From positions 84,449,086 to 84,513,085 of the forward strand of contig OX123190.2 in assembly GCA_944739405.2 (NCBI GenBank): a DNA stretch of 64,000 nucleotides, given 5' to 3'. Made by a program: the position numbers and the translations under genes. This document shows, in pieces, positions 1 through 9,913 of this stretch; within the stretch, counting starts at the first letter, position 1; the number at the start of each line of letters is the position of its first letter. Under the pieces are notes generated by a model. It was given only the letters and a program-made list of their open reading frames with translations, was not told the origin of the DNA and made no database searches. Origin of the DNA: Euclidia mi (taxonomy: Eukaryota; Arthropoda; Insecta; Lepidoptera; Erebidae).

Positions 1-94
1 CATCTCAAAAATGTAAATATCTTTAGTTCTAAGTTAAAGTTTCATGCATCTCACCTGTACATTTGCCAAAGAGACCAAAACAAATTAACATTTC

Positions 95-153
95 GACCAA
101 AACAAATTAACATTTCAATGGACCAACCATTGAAATGTTAATTTGTTTTGGTC
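95..153. repeat. perfect 27-bp inverted repeat, 5-nt spacer
   Basis: The arms at 95-121 and 127-153 are exact reverse complements around the spacer ACCAA. A further direct copy of the first 22 bases of the left arm lies at 73-94, so the unit occurs three times in 80 bp. There is no coding potential. It would extrude as a hairpin in single-stranded DNA or RNA. Confidence 0.95.
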
Positions 154-239
154 TTAGCGTGCATTTATGAATGTTTTTTATGATTTTTATGGTCTACCTG
201 GCAAAGTATTGGTGGCACAGAAAATTTGCAAAGGACTAT

Positions 240-665
240 TAGCTACAAATTAAATATTGTACAGCTTAGGTCCGCATGTAATATGTAGTCGTAAATCCAA
301 AAATAACAAACTTGTCAACGAAATTAGAAAGAAATTAGCAACAATTTTCCTTTCAAGGTGTTATAATTTTTAGTCGGCAGTAACGAAGAATACATATAAT
401 TTGTCTAAAACTGTCTGTCAAAACAAACTCAGTACTCCAACACGACGACTCCTCAGCCTCCTAGAGCACATAAAAGTCCAATTTTCACTCATTACAATAA
501 GTCTGAACATACAACGAAATAACAACGCATAATATAAACAAACCGCTAAATTTACGGCACCTCTTGGTCACTTGTGAATTTGATATTTTAGTCCATAAAA
601 CGGAAACTGCAATGTTCTGTAGTGTCTCAATGTTCTGGAGAGAGCTATTGTAAAATAATTGACTG
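240..665 (+). repeat. diverged direct repeat, copy 1
   Basis: This stretch aligns in order with 1575-2000. Shared stretches include the block around CCAATTTTCACTCATTA and the block around ACTGCAATGTTCTG. Divergence is high, with many small indels, so the duplication is old. No open frame is shared, so the similarity is non-coding. The remaining bases of 1-1271 (154-239 and 666-1271) show nothing I can identify. Confidence 0.6.
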
Positions 666-1271
666 TATCAAAATTCATTGCAAAAAAGTATCAAAGTTGT
701 AGAACTTGTAGAAAATTAAATTTGCAACAAAACATGCTTTGACCAAGTTCTCTGTTCGATCAATAGTTTACAGATAAATAAAAATCTATCCGCACCCGCA
801 CTCTTTCTAAGACGGCAGCCGAGGAACCAGACGACCCCATAAATTTGGATTAAGTTGTATATTATTAGCCCTCCCTAGAAACCAAAAAAATAAAATTGCG
901 TCCAATGACAAATGCGACCCTAAATGTAACTTGTCAATGGACTAAATAGCGGTTGAGTATTTATAAAGTCAAATATTTTTACCTGCTGACACGAAACTCC
1001 CCTCGTGGATCTTGTTCAAACTTTGGCGCGTATTGTTGTCGACACAAGACTTGTCACTTGTATTCATGATAAACTCGGTGACGCAGACGTCACGTGGTGC
1101 TTGTTTGTAAGTTTAGTTCTACCGCGGACATATGGATGGCAGTAGGCGCGCACAACGTGGAAGTTCCTCAAGGGCCCGCTAGATGGAACTGTGCCGACGA
1201 CGTCACTTTCTGAATGGCGGTGTTAAGATTCTCCGCGAGCGAATGACCTCCCTCGGAAACGTTTGATCGGT

Positions 1272-1460
1272 ATCGCTTCTCGGCCTTTTGGCTAAGATCA
1301 AAGTGTAGTATCTGTTCTTTTCAGCTTAATATCTGAAAGTTCCCTCACTGAGGGACCAGAATATTAAACTGATTTTTGTAATCAGACGGGATGTTCGGGG
1401 CTCGCTCCACTCCCGTCACGGGTCGGCCCGGCATTGCAGTGCCGCCGGGATCGGCCCACG
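1272..1460 (+). ncRNA. U2: U2 spliceosomal snRNA gene
   Basis: U2 is the RNA core of the U2 snRNP and pairs with the intron branch point in the nucleus. The 5' end ATCGCTTCTCGGCC, stem-loop I, the branch-point recognition segment GTGTAGTATCTG, an Sm site ATTTTTG and a 3' stem-loop with loop TTGCAG are all present in the right order and at about 189 nt. Relative to the usual insect sequence several stem bases differ, but in pairs: stem IIa is TTTCAG/CTGAAA, stem IIb is TCCCTC/GAGGGA, and stem IV has CGGCA/TGCCG. Such compensatory change argues for a functional copy rather than a pseudogene. The base after the Sm core is T where GG is usual. No TATA box lies just upstream, as expected for a pol II snRNA gene. 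I could not assign a proximal sequence element with confidence. Confidence 0.96.
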
Positions 1461-1574
1461 TATTTCCTTATAATTCGTCATGAAAATTATCAGAATTTCT
1501 GTTTGTCCTTCGACCCGCCCGTCACATTGAAAAGAATCTAGCAGTCTTTTTGCCGCACAGTTAAATTGAAATTC

Positions 1575-2000
1575 TCATTTCTTTGCAAATTAAATTGTCT
1601 ACAACTTTGGTCCCGTGTAGCAATTTGTGGTAAATCTTATAATAGTTACAATTACAAATTAATACAAATTAAAATCAAACGGAATTTGCGACAATAATTC
1701 TTTTCAATGTGTTATTTTTTTTTCGTCGCAATTACTACATTTTATTGGTCCAAAACAAGACCCAGTCCTTCAACTTGAGACTCCACAGACTCATAGATTA
1801 CCAATCACCAATTCAATCTCAGCTCCAATTTTCACCCATTAATTACATCGACTTTGAAAACATATGTGGACAAAACTTTAAAATTAAAGCACTCCGTGGG
1901 CTTCTTATAAGTACTTGATATTCTGCCTATGCAAAGGATACTGCAATGTCCTGCTGCCCCTCAATTTTCTGGGAGAGAATAGAGATGCAGAAAAGTAATT
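1575..2000 (+). repeat. diverged direct repeat, copy 2
   Basis: This is the partner of 240-665, beginning about 115 bp after the U2 gene. It contains a 69-codon open frame (1709-1918), but the other copy does not keep that frame, so I do not call a gene. The rest of 1461-2204 holds nothing else identifiable apart from the splice acceptor at its end. Confidence 0.6.
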
Positions 2001-2204
2001 GGAAAAATCAATGAAAATTGTAATTTACTGATAAAATGCGATAATTCTATAGTTTTTTTTTATTTATCGATAAAATGAGCGTGGCTCATAAAGAAGACGA
2101 TATTCATAACATGGCCACGACATAATATACCTACACCGATATTCTTTTAAACTCTGCTTGTAATGTTACTACTAAAGTACTGATGATGATTGTGAATGTT
2201 GCAG

Positions 2205-2274
2205 GTACCCACGTATGTCTCTGCTCAAGGCGCACATGAAGAGAGCGCACGGCATGTCCATCATCACTCGGAAG
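2205..2274 (+). CDS. C2H2 zinc-finger protein, penultimate exon (partial gene)
   Basis: The 70-nt exon is bounded by acceptor TTGCAG/G and donor AAG/GTAACA. In the frame that starts with TAC at 2206 it encodes the second half of a C2H2 finger: Leu, two residues, His, four residues, His (LLKAHMKRAHG), followed by MSIITRK. The Cys pair must lie in an upstream exon outside the window or not recognised here. The first base completes a codon begun in that exon. The donor is phase 0 and joins cleanly to the exon at 3727. The family binds DNA in the nucleus; the target is unknown. The other reading frame across this exon (2196-2381) runs past the donor into a SINE and is not real. Confidence 0.72.
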
Positions 2275-2345
2275 GTAACACTACATTCATTTTAACACAT
2301 ATTCGATTTCGGTATGCTGTTCTTTTCCAAGAGTATATTTTATAC

Positions 2346-2602
2346 CACCAAGACCACCTTGTCCGTGTGGTGACGGATTAAGAATACGGATTGTCACCAC
2401 CCCATATCATCCCATGGGTGTCGTAAAAGCCGACAGAGGGAGCATATTATGCAGAGAACAGCACTGTAAGAGAAGGAAAACTTGATGCAAACCCTATACC
2501 AATCCGTTTGGCCAGCGTGGTATAGTAGGCCAATACCTCCTTTCAAAGGAGAGGCCTAGTCCAGCAGTGGACTATTAAAGGCTGATGATGAAGAAGAAGA
2601 AG
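2346..2602 (+). mobile_element. SINE-like element, family 5 (RTE-type tail)
   Basis: The body begins near GTCCGTGTGGTGACGG and ends GGCTGATGATGAAGAAG. It is flanked by the 11-bp direct repeat ATATTTTATAC at 2335-2345 and 2603-2613, which marks a retroposition target duplication. It sits in the intron of the zinc-finger gene, 71 bp after the donor. Related copies lie at 36167, 40850, 46857, 55039 and 60634. Confidence 0.85.
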
Positions 2603-3081
2603 ATATTTTATACATGAAGTTTTTTGCCGTATTGAAACTCAAACTCAAATATGTTTATTGCCATAAAAATGTTAAAAATTTTTAGACACGTCAGAAGGTC
2701 ATACAAATAAAAAATAAAAAAGTAACTTTAAATGCATATTAACATAATTGAGCATTGAAAAAAAATGCCTGTTCAGAAAGTATGCAGCCTCGTGAATATA
2801 TAAAAGTACTAAACTAGCATAATATAGACACAATAACTCACACTCACATGAAACTTAACACTAATCAAACATAAGTCTAAAGCCTGTGGGACCGAGCAAA
2901 TTAATCCCAAGCATTTTTGAATACAATCTAGCACCGAATAGTACTCTTTTTGACAAAGTTTATAATATAATTTATTCTACTCATACTTGTTTCTCTCTCT
3001 CTCTATTTGTTACCATGATTAAACATTGAAATTGTTTTTAACTTTAACTTGAATTGAACATATGTGATCAATGACAAAAAA

Positions 3082-3110
3082 TAATAAAATGATCAGTGAT
3101 CATTTTATTA
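3082..3110. repeat. perfect 29-bp palindrome with single-base centre
   Basis: The 14-bp arms TAATAAAATGATCA and TGATCATTTTATTA surround one G at 3096. The next outer bases do not pair. Confidence 0.9.
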
Positions 3111-3437
3111 CTTTTTGATAAAATAAAATAACAATTACAAAAGACGCAGAAAAAAATAACAATTACTAAATTGAACATTGTGTGTGTGTGTGTTGAAAGT
3201 ACTAGAGTATTACTATTGCACTCGTATAATGTTTGAAACTACCACGTTACAACACAGCTGTATCTTTTACCCTCTTTATAAAATAGTAAAGACTTAAGGC
3301 GTAATTTGTTACTCGTTCAACACAAATGAGAACCCACCTGGAAAGACTGGGTTGTCAATTATCGCTTGCTTATCGGTGAAGGAAAACATCGTGATGAAAT
3401 CAGTTTGAGAGTTCTCCATAATGTTCTCGGAAGACAT

Positions 3438-3546
3438 GTGAAGTCTGCCAACCCGCACTTGGCCAGCGTGGTGGACTAAAGCCTTACCCTTCTCATAGTG
3501 AGAAGGGGCCCGTGCCCAGCAGTGGGACAGTTTATATATAGGGCTG
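3438..3546 (+). mobile_element. LINE 3' UTR fragment
   Basis: It contains GGCCAGCGTGGTGGACTAA, an AGTGAGAAGGGGCCCG block and CCCAGCAGTGGGAC, the conserved 3' region of a common lepidopteran RTE-type LINE. The 3' half of the family 5 SINEs in this window follows the same order (GGCCAGCGTGGTATAG, then CCAGCAGTGGAC), so this LINE type is their likely mobilising partner. Confidence 0.65.
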
Positions 3547-3726
3547 TACACTAGCTTAGTAAATGATGTGCGTATTTGTTTGCGAGATTCAGGATCTTTA
3601 ATTTTCGTCGAATTTACATAATTGCATCTTATATGTACGTCTGCAACTAGCCTGCTTAATGCAAAATCAAACCTAACAACTTATTATTATCGTGACAAGT
3701 GATTTATCAATCTCTTCACATTCCAG

Positions 3727-4173
3727 ATGTTCTTCAAATCCTTACCAACGATGACAGAACTCGAAGTGAAGCAATCCAAGGTCATACTCAAGTCAGAAGG
3801 AGACGTGTTCACATACGAACCTCCTTACGAGCCACACGAAATGTTCCAACATTCAGAGCAAAACATTCAAATAAAACTTGAAGAAACTGAAGAAAATTGT
3901 GAACAGCCAGAAATGGAAGCTCCCAAAGAGAGTGCCACTCTAGAAGACTTCATGCAGTATGTGACGCAAGGTGGGAAAGATATAGGGTCCAATGTGATAT
4001 ACATTCAGAATGGTGAGGTGATTCAAGGGTTCCAAGGAATAATGGCTGGAGGTAACGAGAGTTTGATACTGCAAGTAGATGCTATGGTCGATGGTGGTAA
4101 TGTGTTACTGGACTCATTGAATGGTGATTGTATAGCTAGTTTAAGTGTGGTGAAGAATGAAGATCTCAGTTAG
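3727..4173 (+). CDS. C2H2 zinc-finger protein, terminal exon
   Basis: After acceptor CATTCCAG the exon is open for 148 codons and stops at TAG 4171-4173. Joined to 2274 in phase 0 it continues the finger exon as TRK/MFFKSLP, so the ATG at 3727 is probably an internal methionine rather than the start. The encoded tail is acidic (many Glu and Asp) with no further Cys/His finger and no membrane segment. Residues around 80-115 form a hydrophobic, Gly-rich stretch (NVIYIQNGEVIQGFQG) that I do not recognise. The tail probably acts as a regulatory or protein-binding region of a nuclear DNA-binding protein; that is inference from composition. Codon use looks like ordinary coding sequence. Confidence 0.72.
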   Translation: MFFKSLPTMTELEVKQSKVILKSEGDVFTYEPPYEPHEMFQHSEQNIQIKLEETEENCEQPEMEAPKESATLEDFMQYVTQGGKDIGSNVIYIQNGEVIQGFQGIMAGGNESLILQVDAMVDGGNVLLDSLNGDCIASLSVVKNEDLS

Positions 4174-4765
4174 GTTAGTTATAAATGTGAAAGAAGAATT
4201 GTGAATGGGACGGATGAAGGAAAAGGGTGCTGCCAAGCTTCATGAGCATAAAGTATTATATACTTCCTAAGCTAAGTCCACCAGAATCCTAAATTCACCA
4301 TTGGATGGTATTAAATGTTTGATGAGTAACGAAAAGAGTAACAATTTCTTTTAAATGGATATGTATTTGATTTTTTCTATCCATTTAGCAGTGATAATTT
4401 ATAATAATTAGATTGACATGGTAAAATGTTTTAAATTTTCGTTTATTTTATTTTTGTGTCCAGTGTTTTTTTATTAAATAATTAAAGCAAGACATGCAGT
4501 GAACAATTTGACAAACGATGTAGTAGATTTTCAGCCTCGCATTTGTTATAATGTTGTTTAAAGATCGTAACTTAAACTACCATGAAAAGCAATTTAGTAA
4601 GTATAAAATGAGCATAATGGTACCTAATGTTTTGTAGAATCCTGTGAAAGAATGGGTTTAGAAATACACCTCTGCCTACCTCTTCGGGGTTATAGGCGTG
4701 AGACTATGTATATGTAATTTATTATTAGATGTGAATATTTCAGTTATACAATAAACATTGCTGAT
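4174..4765 (+). other. putative 3' UTR of the zinc-finger gene
   Basis: This stretch follows the TAG stop. Candidate poly(A) signals are ATTAAA at 4473-4478 and 4481-4486 and AATAAA at 4750-4755. The last lies just after a SINE 3' fragment (4664-4722), so either an old short UTR or a SINE-extended one is possible. Confidence 0.45.
4664..4722 (+). mobile_element. SINE 3'-end fragment, family 1
   Basis: The sequence runs ACACCTCTGCCTACCTC, CGGGG, then GGCGTGAGACTATG, matching the tail of the family 1 SINEs at 58837 and 43040. The head and body are missing. Confidence 0.6.
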
Positions 4766-4870
4766 TGGTTGAACTTATATACTAATGGTACCAGGAATAT
4801 ACACTCTTAGCAATGAGCATAATAATAGTAAACTTTGTTATTGTCAGATGAAACTTGGATAGGATGTTAT

Positions 4871-5510
4871 AGGAGACGTGGAAGATCGACCTTCACCGAT
4901 CTGGTAACCAGATGAGACGTATTTTTTATGAAATATAATTTATAAACAAATATGCCTATAATAACTTGCTTCTCAAAAAAGTGCTCATAGCTATTTTAAA
5001 TTTAAGTAATTTTAATCAACCGCAAAGATAACTTTGTCGTTTATACAAACACTATGGAAAACAAAGTTATTTTTGGTGATGAAAAGATAGTGATATTTGG
5101 ATAGGTGAAGATAAAGGGTATGTTAAGTGTTAAGGATGATGCTAGTAATTAATAAACAAACAATCTTGGAGCAGAAGCAATATAGCAACAAAGATCAAAT
5201 AATTAGATTAAGTGCGAGTCCCGTAAGGGTCCCGTAGTTCAGGTATCCACTTAACATACCCTTTATCTTCACTTAACCAAATATCACGATCTCTTTTTCA
5301 TCACCAAAAATAACTTTGTTTCCCATAGTGTTTGTAGACAGAACAAAGTTATCTTTGCGGTTGATTAAAATTACTTAAATTTAAAATAGCTTTGAACACT
5401 TTTTGATAGGCAAGTTATTATAGGCATATTTGTTTCTAAATTATATTACATATAAAAAATACGTCTCATCTGGTTATCAGATCGGTGAAGGTCGATCTTC
5501 CACGTCTCCT
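4871..5510. mobile_element. fold-back (long inverted repeat) element
   Basis: The arms at 4871-5129 and about 5248-5510 are inverted copies with few mismatches, both starting AGGAGACGTGGAAGATCGACC-like at their outer ends. They enclose about 118 bp of single-copy sequence that includes the phrase AGTGCGAGTCCCGTAAGG. There is no open frame. The structure fits a hairpin-type MITE; no clear target duplication is visible, so the superfamily is unassigned. Transcribed RNA would fold into a roughly 260-bp duplex. Confidence 0.85.
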
Positions 5511-5636
5511 CTACTATTATAATAACTTTGATCTGTTAAATAAATTTCACACCAAATGTTTGATTACACAGATACACACGACCATAATTATTATATTTAT
5601 ATAATAGACAACTGATTTTACATGTTCTTCGTTATG

Positions 5637-5691
5637 TTTGTAAAGTCCTTTACTATATACATATTATGTATATAGTAAAGGACTTTACAAA
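5637..5691. repeat. perfect 55-bp palindrome with single-base centre
   Basis: The 27-bp arms at 5637-5663 and 5665-5691 are exact reverse complements around one T. The arms contain GTAAAGTCCTTTACTATAT. Such compact perfect palindromes are unstable and unlikely to be old. Confidence 0.95.
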
Positions 5692-6909
5692 TTAATATAT
5701 ATATTATGTATAGATATGTTTTAGAGCAATAATAGGTATGTATTTTTGAATAGTAGTGGTTCTAAGACTGAATTAGGATATTATTAGTCAATGGTATGTT
5801 CCAGTCACTCAATATAATACGTATTTAAATAAATAAGTAGATAGGATAGCAAGACACAATGTGCACAGCTAATTAAGCATCTGCCTCATTTATTTAAAGA
5901 CATCTCGGGACCAATGATTTTCTAACTTTCTTATATCTTTGTGCTTCTTTTTTCTGCTAAAATATGCATTTAAGAAGTGCACATAATATTATGCCTACAT
6001 AAGTGTGGTTCCGTGGTTTCTAGCAATGTGCTGATATTGTGAATTTTCTTTCAAAAGCCAATAGTATGCTTTGGCCTATGATTTCATGTCTACGCTTTCA
6101 AATGAACAGCTTATTCACATCAGTTTGATCAAACAAAAGTTTTTTTTTTTAATTTTCCACCAGTTTAGTTATGATAACGCCAAGATTGGCCCCAAAATTC
6201 GCCCTAAATTTAAATATCTCTCATATAATTAAATTTAAGCTTAAATTAGTATAAACGAAGAGTGTCATGCAGCCATTAATTTGATTGTAATTTTTTATAC
6301 GTATGTTTTAACTTGGTATTTATTTTGAATTATTTAATTTAAATTATTTGTTAGATACTAGAGTTAATTTTGTTGAATTTTGTACTGATTTTAAAATACT
6401 TTATTTATTAATAAAGCAGATAGTTATGTTACTTCTTATAATGTAGCTATAGCATACGTAGGTATAACTATAGCGATTAAATAGATAAAACAAGTGATTT
6501 TACGCGCGGTTTTATTTTTCACGAATTTGTTGAAGGAGCTCTATAAACTCTGTCAAAGATGTTCGGAGTCTTATTTGTGATTGTATGTGCTCTGTGTTGA
6601 TTTAGATTGTGATTCGTTATGCAGGAAGAATATTGACTCTGGGAAAAATAACAAATATATGATTTATTTCGACCACTGTCTTTTATTTGCTGATAAACCC
6701 CTGTTTATAAACTGGAACTGCCAATGTCCTGCTGCAATGGTAAAGGGGATTTATAGGGATTATACCCAAGGGGGTCGTCAAGGAGCGGCAGGGAGGAGCA
6801 GCTGGCCCCACTGGAGATTAAAAAAGCCGTACATACTTTTCCCATTTACCATATCAAGTTGCCTCCACCTAGGCCATCGCCTGGCAACACCCTTGATTGA
6901 TAACACCTA
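5692..6909. other. intergenic, no gene seen
   Basis: Very AT-rich. A 115-codon frame at 6581-6928 has no recognisable domain and runs into the TIR of the next element, so it is rejected. The segment 6700-6900 is less AT-rich and may be a dispersed repeat (CCAATGTCCTGCTGC also occurs in similar form near 1950), but I cannot define its ends. Confidence 0.4.
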
Positions 6910-8403
6910 TAGTCGTATTTTTAATTAGACGAAGCCAACTGACAGTAGCTAATGTCACTTTGTAAAATAGTGTTGTCATATTTAAAGTAATAGTGATGCG
7001 TTTAGTTCTCGTTCAATCAGATGAACGAACAATGAGTGTGAATAGGGAACATTACGCAAAGCTAGATGCAGATGGCAGCACGAGCAACTACAGTAAACAA
7101 ACTTTCGTAGCGCGCTTTTCAAATATTGTCATCAACAAGACAACAGTATATCTTTACTTATTTATATAGACAAAACAGTTCTCATATATGTAATTATTAA
7201 TAACAATAAATATGGTACAATGTTTCTGTTATAGTGACTTGTCTGAGATGAGATAATGAGATCGCGCATCCAAAGTTTGAAGTCTAAACGAGTTGTCAAG
7301 TTGTCAATCAAATGTCATACTTGCCAATATTCATTGTTTACTGTTGTCGGTGATACCGCCATCTGGTGGTTTAACTTAGCAATAATCTTCCCTATAGTTA
7401 ATCATTTCAAACTAAGTATAAAATAATATTATTTCTATTTTACAATAAAAGTGCTCTGATGTAAGTTACTAATAGTTATGTAAGTAGTTACATCAGTTTA
7501 TTGACGGCTTATTAAAAAGCGCGGTGCGCGTCGGTCGCCATTTTTTTTGTTATTCATTCGGCTTCTAACCTCTGGTCTGATAGCAAGAATGTTTTTTCTG
7601 CGCTCACGCTGTTTAGTATTTAGTTATTGTTTTTGTGAAGTTTTCCGTTACGTTGTGTTTGTGGTAATTGTTGTGTTTATTTGTTGCTATATTGTTTCGT
7701 ACATATGTATGTTGTGGACGAGATGGCAGCGCAGCATGGGATAATTGTTTTACGTCTGCCTCCATACCACTGTGAGCTCAATTCCATTGAGTTGGTATGG
7801 GCGCAGGCTAAAGGATATGTTGCAAGAAATAACAAAACCTTCTAAATGACAGAAGTAAAAAAATTTTTGAAGTAGGACTTCAACATATCACTCCTGAAAA
7901 ATGGAGTAGCTGCGTGTCTCATATAATTAAAGAAGAAGACAAAATGTAACTATGGTCTCGACCACATGATCGACAATGTTTCAGACAGATTTATAATTAA
8001 TGTCACCGCAAGCGATAGTGATGTTTTTTTATCTGATGATGAATAAAAGTAAATTATGTAGTAAGCGATGTTTTATTTTCATAACCTACCTATAAATTAT
8101 TAAATTTTATACATCTATAGTTTCAACTACATGATGTATTGAAAATAGAACAGTCTTACAAGTTTCCTCGCAATGTTTTCCTTAATGTTTAAAACACTCG
8201 GTATTCAGTATAGGTAAATACTATAGGAACATAGTCTTCGAAAACTCGAACACCGTACCCGATATCGGCCGCTCGGCACACTAACTATTCACTAGACAAT
8301 CATTTTTTCAATCATTCACTTTGTCACAACACTATTTTTATTTCATCATAAACTGACAACACAGTAAACGTCAGTTAGCTTCGTCTAATAAAAAATACGA
8401 CTA
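6910..8403 (+). mobile_element. degenerate Tc1/mariner-superfamily transposon
   Basis: Terminal inverted repeats start TAGTCGTATTTTT at 6910 and end AAAAATACGACTA at 8403. They continue inward through TAGACGAAGC and AACTGAC with a few differences. A TA dinucleotide flanks each end (6908-6909 and 8404-8405), as expected for this superfamily. The 1,494-bp interior holds a short transposase remnant at 7735-7949 and otherwise no coding frame. Confidence 0.8.
7735..7949 (+). pseudogene. DDE transposase C-terminal remnant
   Basis: One frame reads RLPPYHCELNSIELVWAQ and then AKGYVARNNKTF before a stop. A shifted frame continues with VGLQHITPEKWSSCVSH and a second stop. The LPPYHCELN-x-IE-x-W motif is the region around the third catalytic acid of IS630/Tc1-type DDE transposases. 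The frameshift, the stop and the absence of the first two catalytic acids make it inactive. Confidence 0.7.
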
Positions 8404-8629
8404 TACCTACAGCTTCGTTGTGGGCAGCAGGCGGCCTAAGCTGTGATCCGAGATTTCCGCGTTGTCAGTGATTTTCAGGATCTCCATCATTTTAGAGCAT
8501 ATAGAATATGTGTATAATCTATGATACAGACACGTCATCAGCATGCTGGGCACAAACCTCTTCTCGAACAGTTAGGCTAACATAGTCAACCACGTCAGCG
8601 TAGTTTTATTGTTTTTTAAAAGACAATTG

Positions 8630-9003
8630 CCGCACTAGGTTCGATCCCTATACGAGGCAACATTTGGAGTAATCCATAAATTCTGTACTTTGTGTCCGTT
8701 GGTTGTACCTTTTACGTTTGCCTTGCCTTCAAAAAACTGTCATCACTGTCTGCGGAGAACGGTAGTTCTATCAAGTCACATCCTTCGTGTATTAAGGTGC
8801 CGTGCCTATGCAAATATTATAGGTATGCATTGCGGAGATAAGATGGCAGTCGCCTTGGGAAAAAACAATGATAATGTTCTATGAAATCTACCTAGATATA
8901 ATAATAATATTCTACCACATACACACATCACCATCTAGTCCCAAGCTAAGCAGAGCTTGTGTTATGGGTACTAGATAATGGATAAACATACCTACGTATT
9001 AAC
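8630..9003 (+). mobile_element. two degraded SINE fragments
   Basis: 8630-8760 begins CCGCACTAGGTTCGATCCC and carries GTGTCCGTTGGTTGT, resembling family 3 but much diverged. 8900-9003 contains TTCTACCACATACACAC and GCTAAGCAGAGCTTGTG and is the body of family 4 (compare 47210), without the tRNA-like head. Its GAGCTTGTG is the position where the copy at 61133 carries an insertion. Confidence 0.5.
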
Positions 9004-9292
9004 TTTTTTTTTGAAATATGAAAGTACACCCCAGACTTCAGGCGAGAAGTTCAGCGACTAACCCGTAAAATGTTTTTAAACCGCTGTCCTTACGGGCTTT
9101 GATGCACGCGTTGAGAGACGAACGCTACGCGAGACGCGAACCATACACACTCGGATTTTATATGCGCACCTTATCTACTTATGGCAGATCCAAAGGCCAA
9201 TATAACAACCTCGAGCTTTTGAAGAACAAGGAGGATGGTAGATACTACGACCTGCTTCGTACGACCAAACTGAGGAACTATCTTTTTAAGAC

Positions 9293-9506
9293 TACTTCCG
9301 CTTCCGCACTATGAATAAATTCGGTGTCGCGAGGGACTTTACAAGCATACAACCAACCGACACAATGCACCTCCAGACTCGAAATAATAATTTATGGATT
9401 ACCACACATTACACAAAGCGCTGTCTCGTGTGGGAATTGAACCCACAACACTCGGCGCAGTGTGAAGCGGCGAGGTGGCCGCTTAAACCACGTCAACCGT
9501 GCAGTC
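9293..9506 (-). mobile_element. tRNA-derived SINE, family 3
   Basis: Read on the - strand, it has a tRNA-like head with GGTTGACGTGGTTTAAGCGGC and a box B-like GGGTTCAATTCCC, then a body ending in a GTCCCTCGCGACACC block. It matches the better preserved copy at 35903-36124 throughout. The two open frames crossing it (9099-9314 and 9311-9556) are chance. Confidence 0.75.
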
Positions 9507-9693
9507 GGTATCTGCAGCGGTATTTCCAAACCAATTCGACATTGGAATCTTTATGAAACGTGTATATTATTTTTTAAAAGTTCGGCAACGCTCTTGTGAT
9601 CCTTCGAGCATTGCAGGTGTCTATGGACGGCGGTCACTTACTATACTGCAGGTGACCTGCTTGCTCGTTTGTCTTCAACAATAAAAAATAGTA

Positions 9694-9913
9694 CAGTAGT
9701 CCGGCGCTCAGCAACTCGGGTAGACCGCTTGATAATCCATGCCGGATTACAGAGCGGTCTATTCTTTTATTGTGGATATGGATACCTATTATATTTATTA
9801 TGATATGTAAGATTTATTTTACGTTTTATGTATAAGGCTTTTACTTCCCATACAAATTCGATAATCCGGCATCGGAGAAAAAAAATACCTGCCGGATTAC
9901 CCAGCGCCTACTG
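9694..9913. mobile_element. pogo/Tc1-like MITE
   Basis: Both ends read CAGTAG when taken inward and are flanked by TA (9692-9693 and 9914-9915). Subterminal TAATCC-x-GCCGGATTA-type motifs recur near 9730, 9870 and 9895. At 220 bp with no frame it is non-autonomous. Confidence 0.75.

Larger units (their letters stand above)
2614..3726 (+). other. intron between the zinc-finger exons
   Basis: AT-rich intron sequence ending in the acceptor TTCACATTCCAG. It holds a short CT run (2993-3004), a GT microsatellite (3180-3193), a perfect palindrome (3082-3110) and a LINE 3' fragment (3438-3546). An 80-codon frame on the - strand (3309-3551) merely covers that LINE fragment. Confidence 0.6.

Noticed and set aside
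3309..3551. 80-codon - strand frame
   Set aside because: It is the antisense of a LINE 3' fragment.
6581..6928. 115-codon + frame
   Set aside because: No domain, and it runs into the terminal repeat of the next transposon.
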